DNA from: Nannochloris sp. 'desiccata'
Lineage: Eukaryota; Chlorophyta; Trebouxiophyceae; Chlorellales; Chlorellaceae
DNA: 64,000 nucleotides
NCBI GenBank assembly: GCA_019044685.2
Contig: JAGTXX020000001.1
Span: 806,001 to 870,000 of the forward strand
Direction: 5' to 3'
Shown one piece after another: positions 45,307 through 55,762 of this stretch (within the stretch, counting starts at the first letter, position 1; the number at the start of each line of letters is the position of its first letter). The notes under the pieces are model-generated. The model was not told the DNA's origin and made no database searches. It worked only from the letters and a program-made list of their open reading frames with translations. The position numbers and the translations under genes were made by a program.

Positions 45307-47049
45307 TTAACTTTTTGGGGGCAGTACTTTGTAAGGGTTCATTATTCCTTCAGGATCCAACGTATTTTTTATCAAGCGCATTGTATTCACTGCTACTGGG
45401 CTCTTTGAGTACCCTATTGCTGCAGCCTTCATGGCTCCCAGCCCGTGTTCCGCACTGACACTGCCTCTCACATTTGATGTCCATTGGTATACCCATGGCT
45501 CAATTTCTTGCCGTACAGATTCACTATAGTGAGGTACAGAGATGTTTAAATGAAGATTTCCATCACCTAGATGCCCATACCCTACTACTTTGATATCTGA
45601 CTTATCATTTGAAATCTCATTCATGACCCCGACTCCCTTGTCGGTCTTTGGAGGGACCGCAGCAACAGCAGTCGAACTATCTCCATTAGTAGAAGGAATT
45701 TCATTATTCATAGCATTAACTCCTTTATCTCCTTTAGGGAACTTACTGTCAAGTCTTTCTCTCATATCTTCAACTAAATTGTACATCAGCGGTACAGGTA
45801 TTGATACATCGTATTTATAGATAGCACCTCTATGACGTAATGCTTCAGTAATGCCCTCTCTTAATTTCCACATACTCGCAGCTTGCGCAGAATCTTGTGC
45901 AATGGCACCATCTACGATAACACCAGATGACATGGCAGCGTCCAGAAATGATTCCATTTTGGACGCATCGTGCGCAGCGTCACTTCCGGAAGTCTCGACG
46001 ACTAAAAAGAAAGGAGCGTTTGAATCCGGCAGAGGATCGCGTGCTCCAGGAAGGTACTTTAATGTGATTTCTAGCGACTCGCGGTCTAGAAATTCAAATG
46101 CAGACAAAATCTCGCCTAGCTTTTGTTTTGCTACTCCAAGAGCTGAGGTGGCGGCAGCAAACGACGGACAGGCCAAGTAGGCTACATTCACGGCTTGTGG
46201 CTTTGGTGGACATAACAACGCAACTTGAGTTATTATACCCAATGTCCCTTCACTTCCAATAAACAACTGCTTCAAATCGTATCCAGTGTTATCTTTTCGC
46301 AGCACGCTCAGCGTGTCCAGTACAGCACCATCAGCAAGGACCACTTCTAAACCTAGAACACTCCCATGTAAAGAACCATACCGGAGCAGGCGTAAACCTC
46401 CAGCGTTTGTAGCGACATTTCCACCTATATGGCATGATCCTTTCGCTCCTAGATCTATAGGAACAGTGTAACCAAGAGGAGCCAGGTAGGTGTCCAGCGC
46501 TTCTAGTATACATCCCGCTTGGCAGGTTAAGACACCACTAATAGGATCAAAATCGACAATTTTATTCATTGCAGAGGTGTTGATGATTATTTCATCGAAT
46601 AGAGGGACGCTGCCACCTACAAGGCCTGTGTTGCCTCCCTGAGGGACGACGGCAAGACGGCGGGAATGGCAATGAGAGAGTAATTGAGAGACATGCTCAG
46701 TAGTGCGGGGTTTAAGAGCGACTTGGCTACGACCTTCATACTTGCCCATCCAGTCTCTGTTTGAAATATGAGGAAAGGGAGATAGTTATCTAGAGAGAGT
46801 GAAAAGGAGAGTTGTGATTTTGCGATTTTTTGCCGACTGTTGTGCGTACCTGTTGAACATTTGCAGGTCATGAGGATCTGCGATCACTCCCGAGTCTCCC
46901 ACAACATCCCTAAAATATTTAAGATCAGAATCCGTTAGCTGTGAGAACCTAGAGTCGCGCTGCAGAGGTCCGGAACCCAATGATCGTTGAAAATCGCGGA
47001 GATTGATCAGATGTCGCAAAGCACGACGCCCTAATGCTACTGAAGCCAT
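45307..47049 (-). CDS. D2HGDH: D-2-hydroxyglutarate dehydrogenase (FAD-linked, mitochondrial)
   Basis: Two exons, 47049-46850 and 46756-45307, phase 2, 549 residues. The first 35 residues are Arg/Ala/Leu rich (MASVALGRRALRHL), a mitochondrial presequence. The FAD-binding PCMH domain shows QGGNTGLVGGSVPLFDEIIIN, NAGGLRLLRYGSLHGSVLGLEVV and LFIGSEGTLGIIT. The catalytic C-domain has WKLREGITEAL, YKYDVSIPV, VVGYGHLGDGNLHLNIS (metal-binding His) and GSVSAEHGLGAMKA, ending DPEGIMNPYKVLP. The sequence is closer to D2HGDH than to glycolate oxidase GlcD or D-lactate dehydrogenase, but DLD activity is not excluded. An insert of about 45 residues with an internal repeat (DKGVNAMNNEI / DKGVGVMNEI) breaks the loop before GYGHLGDGNLH. 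The enzyme clears D-2-hydroxyglutarate and passes electrons to ETF in mitochondria. Confidence 0.9.
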
Positions 47050-47378
47050 TATGTCGATTGCATTAAATTGGAATTTTTAGTAGATAATAAATTTTACCTC
47101 AGTTACACTGATTCCATTTATTTTATTTTCAAGCCAACAATATAGCGCAATCGTCGGACGATGCCATGCAGGATGCCACTTTCCATTTTCAACATCTCAG
47201 AACTGAACCTTGTAATGGCTTATTTTTTGAGAATTTTTTGAAAACAAGGTTGACTTGCCTACATAGATCTATTTTGCAATATATTCTCTTCGCTTAATTA
47301 AACCCAACTGCCACGAACTTCAATTCTTTGTATTTAACTGCGTATCATGTAAGCCCTCCGCCAACGTTTTCATTTGTT
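47050..47378. other. Intergenic region, D2HGDH 5' / NELF-A-like 3'
   Basis: About 330 bp between two minus-strand genes; contains the D2HGDH promoter. No feature is distinguishable. Confidence 0.3.
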
Positions 47379-49112
47379 TCACTTATCACCCTGCTGTCGC
47401 TCATCTTTCCGCTGCATTTCTGCAGCTGCAGCCGCAGCTCTTCCCATTTCAATATACCTCTGCATTGCATCGTCTTCGTCTTCTTCATCATCACCAGCAG
47501 CCCAGCAGCCCACTTGATGACCCTGTTGCCGCTGTAGCACTGTATAGTCACCATAGACCCCCTGACTCATAGCTTCAGCTTCTCTTAAAGCAGCTAATGC
47601 AACTTGAGGATTCAGTAACTGGACTAAAGGGGCTTCCCCGTTGGTTCCGGGTTGAATTACGGCAGAATCCATCAGTTGCTGAGCGGTGGTAAGGGCACTA
47701 GGCAGAGTATGCGTACTTGCAGTGGCACCTGCATTTCTTTTAGAAGCTTTCAATGGACGTTCTGATCCATATTCTCCACCTTCAGCAGCAGCAGCTCGTT
47801 TTAATTCCGCACGTGCTGCTTTCGCTCTTTCTCTTTGTAATTTTTCAGCTTCCCGCTGTGCACGCTGTGCCTCCCTTTCAGCGTGTTCTAACATCCTTTT
47901 TCTCGCTGCGTCTTCTTTTGCAGCTTCCTTTTCAGTTTCTTTACGCAATCGTTCAGATTCTTTTGCTGCTTTAACTGCTTCTTTCGCCTCCATGGCAGCA
48001 AGCGCCTCAGCCTCCTTTTTTGCCTTTTCAAATTCTTTCTCAGCTTCCTTCGCAGCTGCTGCCCTCGCTATGTCTCTTTTCTTCTTCTCCTCTTTGGCTT
48101 CTTTTTCTACCCGTTTCGCTTCAGAACGCGCTGACGCAGCTGCTTCACGCTCCTTCTCATCTTGCTTTTGTTTCCGTTCTTTTTCTATCGCAGCCGCCTG
48201 GTTGAGTTCTGCTACTGCGTTGATATCTATAATTGCAGCTTTCTTCTTTTGTTTAAATGCAGTAGATTTACTGCCACCTAACGCCGCTGATCCACTTGCT
48301 CGAGCTGCTATACCACCTCCAAGGGGTTTTCTATTAGCCATGAAAAGACTGCCACTGCCAACATCAACACTGCCACCGCCTCTCTTACCGGCGCCTGGAG
48401 GACCCCCACCCCCTGGAGCTGCTAGCCTTGAAGGTCCCATTGGTGGTTTCCCAGCTAAATTGCCAGATCCTGACGGCTTAGATGGTTTAAATATACCAGA
48501 AGAAGGTGGGCGAGTAGACGCTCCTGTTGCTGTTGCGGCTGCTGGGACTGTCGCTGCCATCGCTCCAGCAATTGAAGAAGGTTCACTATTGCCAGGAGCT
48601 TTTGCTGCATCTCGTAGTATAAAATGGCTATGTTCTGGAATATGTTTTCGTTTTACACTAGATCCAGGTAATCGTTTCTCTAATACTGCAGCGCTAAGAT
48701 ATTCTTCTTCTAATGGTCGAAAAATTGTCGGATCAGCTCCCGTGCCATGCCTTTTTAATTCTTCCAAAGTAGCTTTTACCAGCTTGCTATGTTCTAAAAC
48801 ATTGTCTAAATGTAGTACGCCATCATATGAACCTACTGCAGCTGCTATTACACGTACCCACTCATCAGAGTCTTGAGCAACAACTGATTTGGCGAGGGTG
48901 GTTAATGCTGGGCGAAGACCAGCGAGCTCTTGGCGACGTAGAAACATGGGAGCGAGGAGCAATCGGACCCTGACGAGAGGATCGAGAGCTTCCCATTTTT
49001 GTGTGGTGCTAATGTCTTCTACGACAGCAGGAGAGAGGAGACCTGCGACGCTGCTGGCACTCCATTCCGAAGCGAGTTTGTTGGAGAAGTAAAGAGCCAA
49101 ATCACGGCTCAT
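47379..49112 (-). CDS. NELF-A-like (negative elongation factor A) protein
   Basis: Single-exon protein of 577 residues. Residues 1-140 align by eye with the N-terminal helical domain of metazoan NELF-A. They start with L-x-x-x-x-NKL and W..SSVAGLLSPAVVEDI, continue with VRVRLLLAPMFLRR, then a DSDEWVRVIAAAVGS segment and LEELKRHG. Finally PLEEEYLSAAVL corresponds to the LECQYLNKNAL region, followed by an SSVKRKH basic element. The middle is Gly/Pro rich. Residues about 300-460 form a long Lys/Glu/Ala-rich helix likely to be a single alpha-helix or coiled coil. The end is acidic. In animals, NELF binds paused RNA polymerase II with DSIF. Whether the other three NELF subunits exist in this organism cannot be told here. 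A convincing domain search is required for certainty. Confidence 0.7.
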   Translation of the reverse strand: MSRDLALYFSNKLASEWSASSVAGLLSPAVVEDISTTQKWEALDPLVRVRLLLAPMFLRRQELAGLRPALTTLAKSVVAQDSDEWVRVIAAAVGSYDGVLHLDNVLEHSKLVKATLEELKRHGTGADPTIFRPLEEEYLSAAVLEKRLPGSSVKRKHIPEHSHFILRDAAKAPGNSEPSSIAGAMAATVPAAATATGASTRPPSSGIFKPSKPSGSGNLAGKPPMGPSRLAAPGGGGPPGAGKRGGGSVDVGSGSLFMANRKPLGGGIAARASGSAALGGSKSTAFKQKKKAAIIDINAVAELNQAAAIEKERKQKQDEKEREAAASARSEAKRVEKEAKEEKKKRDIARAAAAKEAEKEFEKAKKEAEALAAMEAKEAVKAAKESERLRKETEKEAAKEDAARKRMLEHAEREAQRAQREAEKLQRERAKAARAELKRAAAAEGGEYGSERPLKASKRNAGATASTHTLPSALTTAQQLMDSAVIQPGTNGEAPLVQLLNPQVALAALREAEAMSQGVYGDYTVLQRQQGHQVGCWAAGDDEEDEDDAMQRYIEMGRAAAAAAEMQRKDERQQGDK

Positions 49113-49628
49113 CTTTATGTGATGGCTATGCCAACGTGTTTATCACCTAGACGCGCAAGCCGTTAATAGAAAAGGGGTTGTTCAACTGTGGAAATTGATT
49201 TGTGATCACTTTGCAAATTTCAATAGTTTACGCAAGCTTTTGCCAGTATTAAAGCTTATGATAATACATTAAAGTCCCCTATAGTCACCAAAATGATATA
49301 AATTTTATTTTATGCATTGTCACTCTTTGCATCTGCCCCTTCTTGAGACTTTGAACCAACACAGCACCAACTTCTGCCGCTCCAGCCGAGGCCCGTAAAA
49401 ATAAAGTGATTATATGTTTTGCATTATCATTACAAGTTGTACTCATATAAAAATTGGCGGTGATGATTTCCTATCCACATTTTTCAATGACCTACGTAGA
49501 GCAGGGAATAATATGTATCAAGATTATAAGAAAAAGAGAAACCAAGAGAAGTAGCGATAAAAAATTTCTCCTCCATCTCTTTCCATATATTTACTACTGG
49601 TATCTATATTATTCTATTCTAAATGCTT
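49113..49628. other. Intergenic region, NELF-A-like 5' / L11 3'
   Basis: About 515 bp, AT-rich; holds the NELF-A-like promoter and the L11 3' UTR. No further gene is supported. Confidence 0.35.
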
Positions 49629-50565
49629 CTATGCGTCTACAGTAATTCCCATGTTCTTAGCAGTTCCCTGAATAGTCTTCATTGCTGCTTCAACATCACT
49701 GCAATTCAAGTCTGGCAATTTGATGTTTGCAATTTCTCTGACTTGATCCATGGTGACCTTGCCGACCATCTTTCTGTTGGGCTCTCCAGATCCACTTTCA
49801 ATACCAGCTGCCTTTTTGAGAAGGACAGATGCGGGAGGGGTCTTAAGGATGAAAGTAAAGCTGCGATCCTGTAGCATAGAAAAATAGAAAGTTAGATGAG
49901 AATCACCGCCACTGGCCGACAGTTTAGAAACTAGGAAGAAATGCTTCTTCAAATCTCCATTATTTCGTCAACAAACGAATCCTGCAAATTCTTACCTCGT
50001 ACACAGTGATTTCTACGGGAATAATAGTTCCGATCTTATCCTGGGTGGCTGCGTTATATTCTTTGCAAAATTGCATGATGTTCACACCCTTGGCACCAAG
50101 AGCGGGACCTACTGGAGGGGCAGGGTTGGCCTTACCGGCAGCCAAAGCAAGCTTGATATATCCAGAGACTACAGAGTATAGGGAATATATTTGGTGAGAT
50201 AAAGACAGTTTTAATAATACATTTTCATTGCTGCATGCTCATGGCTAGGCCATTATGACGCTTAATTGCCAGCTATATTTTTGAAGATATAGCACATTGT
50301 ATAGTGCAATTACCGATGATCAAATAATCGGAACTCAAAAATCATTTAATTTCTCACCCTTGGCAGCCATAGCGGTGACCTTGCGAGAGCCAGTCATGGA
50401 ACCGGCCTCCATCTGCAAGCTCTGTCCAGTAAATCTAGTGCTTGTTCCCTTCATGAAGTTTTTTCCAAAAGCAGGTCTTTGAGGAGCGCTGCACTGCTGT
50501 ACCCTGCCAACTGACTTGCTGGGCAAGCTCACCATGGAGCCAGCCAATATAGAATTTGCAGACAT
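49629..50565 (-). CDS. rpl11: Plastid ribosomal protein L11 (uL11c), nuclear encoded
   Basis: Three exons, 50565-50358, 50168-49996 and 49868-49629, with phases 1 and 0, give 206 residues. The first 65 residues are Ser/Lys/Gln/Thr rich with hardly any acidic residues and no hydrophobic signal core. They resemble a primary-plastid transit peptide rather than the bipartite leader of red-derived plastids. The mature part is bacterial/cyanobacterial L11 from [23 protein letters not shown] to [14 protein letters not shown] and [25 protein letters not shown] is the plastid/bacterial form, unlike mitochondrial L11. L11 sits at the GTPase-associated centre of 23S rRNA. The gene is normally plastid encoded in red-lineage algae and nuclear in green algae and plants, which makes it a useful lineage marker. 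Confidence 0.93.
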
Positions 50566-50881
50566 GTCCCAAAAAAATACCGGCGATCAAGGCAGATATG
50601 CCGATTATAAATCTACTATACAATTAAGAATTCTTTATTTCCTTTCTGATTTAAATTCATACACTTTTATGCCAAACTTACCTACGCTATGAGAGCCGAC
50701 GTGACCCAGGAATTTCTCAGTGCCATCGAAGGAGGGGGGGCCTCTTTACCGATTGAACCTCGAAACTTGAGCGAAACGATACCTCATGCTGTTTAGGCGT
50801 CTAAAATCTCATACATTACAATCAAAGCGTCATTAAATATATTCAACGTATGTCCAAATGCAAATAATCTTATCACAATCC
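50566..50881. other. Intergenic region, L11 5' / formin 3'
   Basis: About 315 bp. A G-run/C-rich patch near 50732 is the only notable motif. Confidence 0.35.
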
Positions 50882-53800
50882 CTATTCTGCCTTGTCTTCA
50901 GCCCTACCACCACAGCCATCACCGCCTGGCGTTGCTGACAAAACAACACCACTAAGGAAAGCTTCCCCAGCTACTTTGTGCATTTTCGCAAACGCTTGAT
51001 CAAAATCAGCTGCAAATGCTCTCACGGCTTGAAATACAGGCAAGGCATCTACGTCCGAGGACTCTCCCAACCACTGGACTGTCGCGCCGACAGCCGTTTG
51101 ACTCTCTTGTGCAGCAGTTTGCAAGACTCGTTGCTGCTCTTCTGCTTCTTCCATAAACTTACTCAGCATCTGAGCAAAGGAAGATAACTCTTTTGGAACT
51201 GCCTCTTCTTTACCCTGTATCTGAACTCCCTCTTCATTAGTAGCGCACTCAGTACCACCTTTGTCAACAACAGCGTTTTCAATTTTCAATGTGAATGCAG
51301 CTTGTCTTCCTGCGAGGGGCGACGTTGCTATCCCACCACGAGTATTCAATACTTCTCTCTTTTCAGCTTCTAATTCCCGTTTCACAGTCACCATACCAGT
51401 ATCTAAAGCTTTCAGAGCTTCCAGCACATCACCTTGCATCCTTCGTACAGCGTCACCCACACACCCAAGCTCGGATAACAAATAGCCTGAACGAGCTACA
51501 CTCGCTGCTTGTTCTACTGAAAACTCTGATTCTACGAGTGCGTCACGTAAAACTTTCCATGCAATGAACTCGAGAAGGGTGCGTGCAGCAGGAGGTGGGG
51601 GTGGTACAGAAGCAGAATTTGAAAACAAAGAGCTGTCGTCACTGTTAACTTTATCTCCAGTGGCTGCTAGAGCAGCAGAAGTGCTCGTACCACCACCTAC
51701 TTTTCCAGCTTTCCCTCCTGCAGCTAAACTTCTGATAGTATTGCTACCAGCGCTGCTCTTATTAACGCTACCACCACCACCAATTGCAGCAGCAGCAGCT
51801 GGCGTCAGGGAAGTCACTTTAACATCACCCAATTTCAATAGACTCTCCAATTTAATAGCCTCTGCATTACCACGATGTGTACCAGCATTGATCGCATTCC
51901 CTGAAGCAAGCACTGCAGCAAGCACTCTCTGCAACTTTTTACTCGTCTGTAGTTGCTCACAGGCAGAGCGCAAGACTGACAAACCACCAGAGGCATCTTC
52001 ACAAAGACTAGAAAATTGTCGAACAAACATCAATGCCGCAATTTTCGCGTGCAGTCTCGGAATATCAGTCATGGCTAATAAAAATTGTTCTGGTGGGGAT
52101 AGTTCCGAAGGTAACCCACGGTACGTGGTCAACCCTTTGACTTCATCGGGCGTGGGCGCAATTTGACCAAGTCTTTCTAAATGGTCTCTGGTGAGAGCGG
52201 GGCTGCCTGTTAAAAGTGCTTTTTTGATTCCTTCAGTGCCCCTAAATTCTGAGAATTGAGTCAACATGATGGAAATATTGTTTGCACGGGGTAACGGGAT
52301 GATACGGACACTGGGAGCTGCAGCGTGTCGACGTGCAGAACCGGCACCGCCAGGGTTATTTTCTTTTGAGGACGTCGGTTGAACTGAGAATAGGGTTGAT
52401 AAAGCCGAGGTATACGGTTCTACAAGAGGCGGCACTGGTGCGATAGCATCCCATACTGTATGGGGAGCACGTTTCGTTTTTGACCAGTAGAAAGCACGCA
52501 TTTTAAGAGCTGGAGCTGGAGTTCGAACTGCAGCAGCAGCAGCTGCGGTGGCGATGCCGCCAGGTGGTGGCGGAGGAGGAGGGCTAGGACGAGGAAATGT
52601 CTTACCAGCAGCGCCTGTTGAAGGTGGGGGTGGAGGCGGACGAGGTGGTGGTGTCTTCCCAGCACTACCAAGCATAGGTGGGGGCGGAGGTGGTGGTGTC
52701 TTCCCAGCAGTACCAGGCATAGGTGGGGGCGGAGGTGGTGGTGTCTTCCCAGGAGTACTGCTACTGCTGCCAGGAAGTGGTGGTGGAGGGGGAGGAGGTG
52801 TTTTACCACCAGCAGCACTACCAGGCAACGGCGGTGGCGGCGGGGGAGGTGATTTCTTTGCCATTGAAGACGCCGGTGAAGTAGAAACAGAAGAGACAGG
52901 TCTATTTTTGTTTGATGCGTCTACTGCCACTCCTCCTCCACTACCACTAACAACCCTTGCTACAGCATCGCCTTCTTCCTCCTCCTCTTCCTCCTCCTTT
53001 TCTTCAAGATTTCCGCTCCCGCCTCCTCCTCCTCCTCGTTCGCCTTGTTGCAAAGCATACTCATCTTCAAAAGAAACACGACTTTCTTTCTTCTTCCTCA
53101 CATTATCATTGTCTTGCTTCTTCTTCTTTTTCTCCTTGCTAACACTGCTGTTGCTATAATCTAACCTACCACTATCACCTTCAATTTCAATTTCACCGCC
53201 ATCACTAAGTACACTACTATACCCACTCCCACCACCGCAGCCACTGCTTCCACTACTATACGTGCGATCTCTCGGTGTCGTCATCTCCAACTCCACAACC
53301 TTCTTCTCCCGCTCGTCTACATCGTTACCAAGACCTAAACTTCTTCGAGGGGAGATGTGGGGAGGTGACGGTACAGGTGACACATCAGTCAAAGCAGGCA
53401 TAGCAGCACCATTGCCACGAGCAGCAGCAGCAGGTGAGATAGTAGAGGCAGTAGGAGAAGAATCGAACCATGCTCCTGATGCTGTAGAACCCCCAGCCCC
53501 CCTAGATTTTCCGTGATGTCTTTGCTGTAGCTCTTTAATCGTCCTATGCCGAGAGAATGCCATCCCACCCATACCAGCATCCAACTCACCAGTCGTACTC
53601 ATAGCTTCCTTCCAAGTTAACCGAATATCTGGAATAGACAGTATATGTGGAGTTGTAGCAGCTAATGTTGCGATCGATGCTCTACTTAATGCCACTGTGC
53701 CCCCACCTCCACCTCGTAACATACTCCTAAAACGTTCTTCTTCCTCTGATGATTTCATATGCATATCCATATAAAACCCTTCTTTCTCAGCTAAATCTGC

Positions 53801-55445
53801 ATAGCTAGGGTTTTCTACATCTAATTCACGAGCGTGTACACGGACACGATGCTGATGATTCTCTCCTCCTCCTCCTCCTCCGAGAAAGGAAAAAGAAGAA
53901 GAGGAAGAAGGAGCGGTGTGCAAAGAAGAAGTGCCTTCCAAGGGCCCTTGGTTGTTTTCCTCTTTGTTCAGCTGTCCATGGTGATTGATATTTCTAGAAG
54001 CAAAAGAGGGAAGACTAACAAACCCTGTATGAAAGGCGTACGCAACAGCAGGTCGATCCCATCCAGATTTATGATCTTCAAACCAGATCGCAAGCACCAC
54101 ATCCCCACGGATGGCCACACCTCTGCCGCCTCGACCCAAATCAAAAGAAAGTATATCAGCTTCTTCATCTACGGAACCTGGTGCAACACCACCTGTCCAT
54201 ATAGCACGGCCTCTGCAATAGACAGTCATCATGATGCGACCAGGGTGGACTGCAGGGCTGGCAGTGAGAGCTGCTAAATCTGTGATGGAGGTACCATGCA
54301 CCGGGGTGCTTCCGCCTCGGGGGGTGCTCGCTGTAGAGCTTCCTCCCCCTTGTAATGAAGCAGTAGTCATCCCTGAAGCTTGTCTAAACAAACCACCACC
54401 ACCTGCTGAAATTGGTGTATTTACTCCATGTTCACTGGCAGATCCACCACCCAACCACGCAAAACGCTGCCGTTTACTAGTTTGTTGTTGTTGCTGCTCT
54501 GGACCAGCACCCGTCACCATCAGTTTTCCATTGGGAGCGAAGATGGAAAGTTTGCTGAAAGTGATTGTACTGAGTATAATAGTACCACGCGTACCATCTA
54601 TATCACGTGGCAGTTGATCGGGGTTATGTAACATCCATGTTAGATACTCACAATACCGTTTTTGTCCAGGCAAGAGCCTTCTAGCAGAGTCGATTTTGTC
54701 GGGTGGTAGCGGGACCACAGCACGCACAGCATTGCTTACTGAAGAAAATCCACAAGAATAGATCAAATGACACGTAGCGAGGAATGTAACTAATTTACCC
54801 GCTGTTTGAGTGCAGGTACGAGCGTGGAGGACAGCAAACGGGGCCCCTTTGCCTTCTTTAGGTTTCTTAGAGAGGTGCTCATGCAGGCGGGAACACACGC
54901 TCAAGACGACATCTAGAGGGCATAATCCGAGGCCAGGAGGGCATTCCCAAGGGCAATCTCCCTCTTCCCAGGTAGATGCTTTCCATATATTATTCATTAC
55001 CGGGTCAAACCATAAAGGGCCGAGATTGACGAGCAAAGGGGCGGCATCGTTTTGTTCGCGCCGAGCTTGAATGAGAGCGGCAGCTGCTTCGAGGGATTGC
55101 TGGTAGCCTGGATGGACTGTGCTTTTGCGCTCTACTTCACGAGCGTGCACCTGACTACGCCATATATCAGGTTGTTCCTCTGGAAAAGAAAAGAAAATTT
55201 GGAAAGGTTAGGACAATTGAGACGTGTTGTTGGTCGGGGATCAAAAAAGTAGTAAATCAAAGAAGCCTGAATTTGTAAGAAACATTTATCTCACCATAAA
55301 TCAGGGCTTGTAGAGAGCCATTTCCTGTTAAATTTGGTAGCAAGGTTGGCTGTGGGGTGCCTCCCAACCAGCTGGAGAGAAGAGACCACCCAAAATCAAA
55401 AGAGGTTCCTGCATCTTGGACAGTATCCTCATTCGAGGCCTGCAT
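50882..55445 (-). CDS. Formin with PTEN-like N-terminal domain (FH1-FH2)
   Basis: Two exons, 55445-55295 and 55179-50882, phase 1, give 1,482 residues. The long frame starts from a GTG, so the first exon provides the ATG. After about 100 residues, LVNLGPLWFDPVMNNIW starts a PTEN-like phosphatase/C2 module. The position of the phosphatase P-loop reads AVLHARTCTQTAGKLVTF, lacking CX5R, so it is catalytically dead. A C2-like part with GRIMMTVYCRGRAIW and DVVLAIWFEDHKSG follows. Then come disordered regions, an FH1 region (52860-52540) of tandem Pro runs separated by GKT/PG spacers, and FH2 from about 52500. FH2 opens LKMRAFYWSKTKR..TVWDAI and contains RAQNIxI-type RANNISIMLTQF, LPPEQFLLAM-like and NAGTHRGNAEAIKLESLLKLGDVK. 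This is the plant class II architecture; it nucleates and elongates actin at membranes via lipid binding. Confidence 0.9.
52540..52860. repeat. FH1 proline-repeat minisatellite
   Basis: In the formin FH1, the unit AGGTGGGGGCGGAGGTGGTG plus a GTCTTCCCAGCA spacer (48-51 bp) recurs in at least two near-identical copies (about 52677 and 52722), with diverged copies on either side. Each codes for seven to eight Pro, a PG/LG spacer and GKT. This is a recently expanded tandem repeat that sets the number of profilin-binding tracts. Confidence 0.85.
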
Positions 55446-55762
55446 CTGAGCCGATTACGTTGTAGCAGTCAAAAATGTGCTTATTTACAATCTATCCATC
55501 GCATAGAAAGCAAAGTCAACCGAAAGAAACCGAAAAAAACACGCTGATCCAATGGATTCCAACTGCTCGAGAGAATAAATAGTAGTCGTTATTGTCTCGA
55601 AAAGCGCGTTCTACGCTTGCAATATTTTTCAGAAATTTATTAGAATAGTTTTAATGTATCCTTTTGCTATATCTTCCTTCTTGGTCTCTATTTCTATCTT
55701 CAATATGCAAAACCGCAGCGCTCTCAACGTTTTCAATTCTTACAAATTCAACGAGTAGCGTA
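55446..55762. other. Intergenic region, formin 5' / RBBP5 3'
   Basis: About 315 bp AT-rich spacer with no supported feature. Confidence 0.3.

Noticed and set aside
47686..48876. 396-codon open frame antisense to the NELF-A-like gene
   Set aside because: It is the mirror of a Lys/Glu/Ala-rich reading frame, giving Ser/Ala/Phe-rich low complexity. The sense strand has the recognisable domain and ATG.
52548..53159. 203-codon Gly-rich plus-strand frame
   Set aside because: Antisense of the formin FH1 proline repeats; no independent start context or domain.
55150..55150. Start of the formin at the beginning of its long frame
   Set aside because: The codon there is GTG; a spliced upstream exon supplies an ATG and keeps phase. 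The same reasoning rejects GTG/TTG starts for RBBP5 (57373), the tetraspan (5368), OSBP (39244), ABC ATPase (17729) and TARBP1-like (14806).
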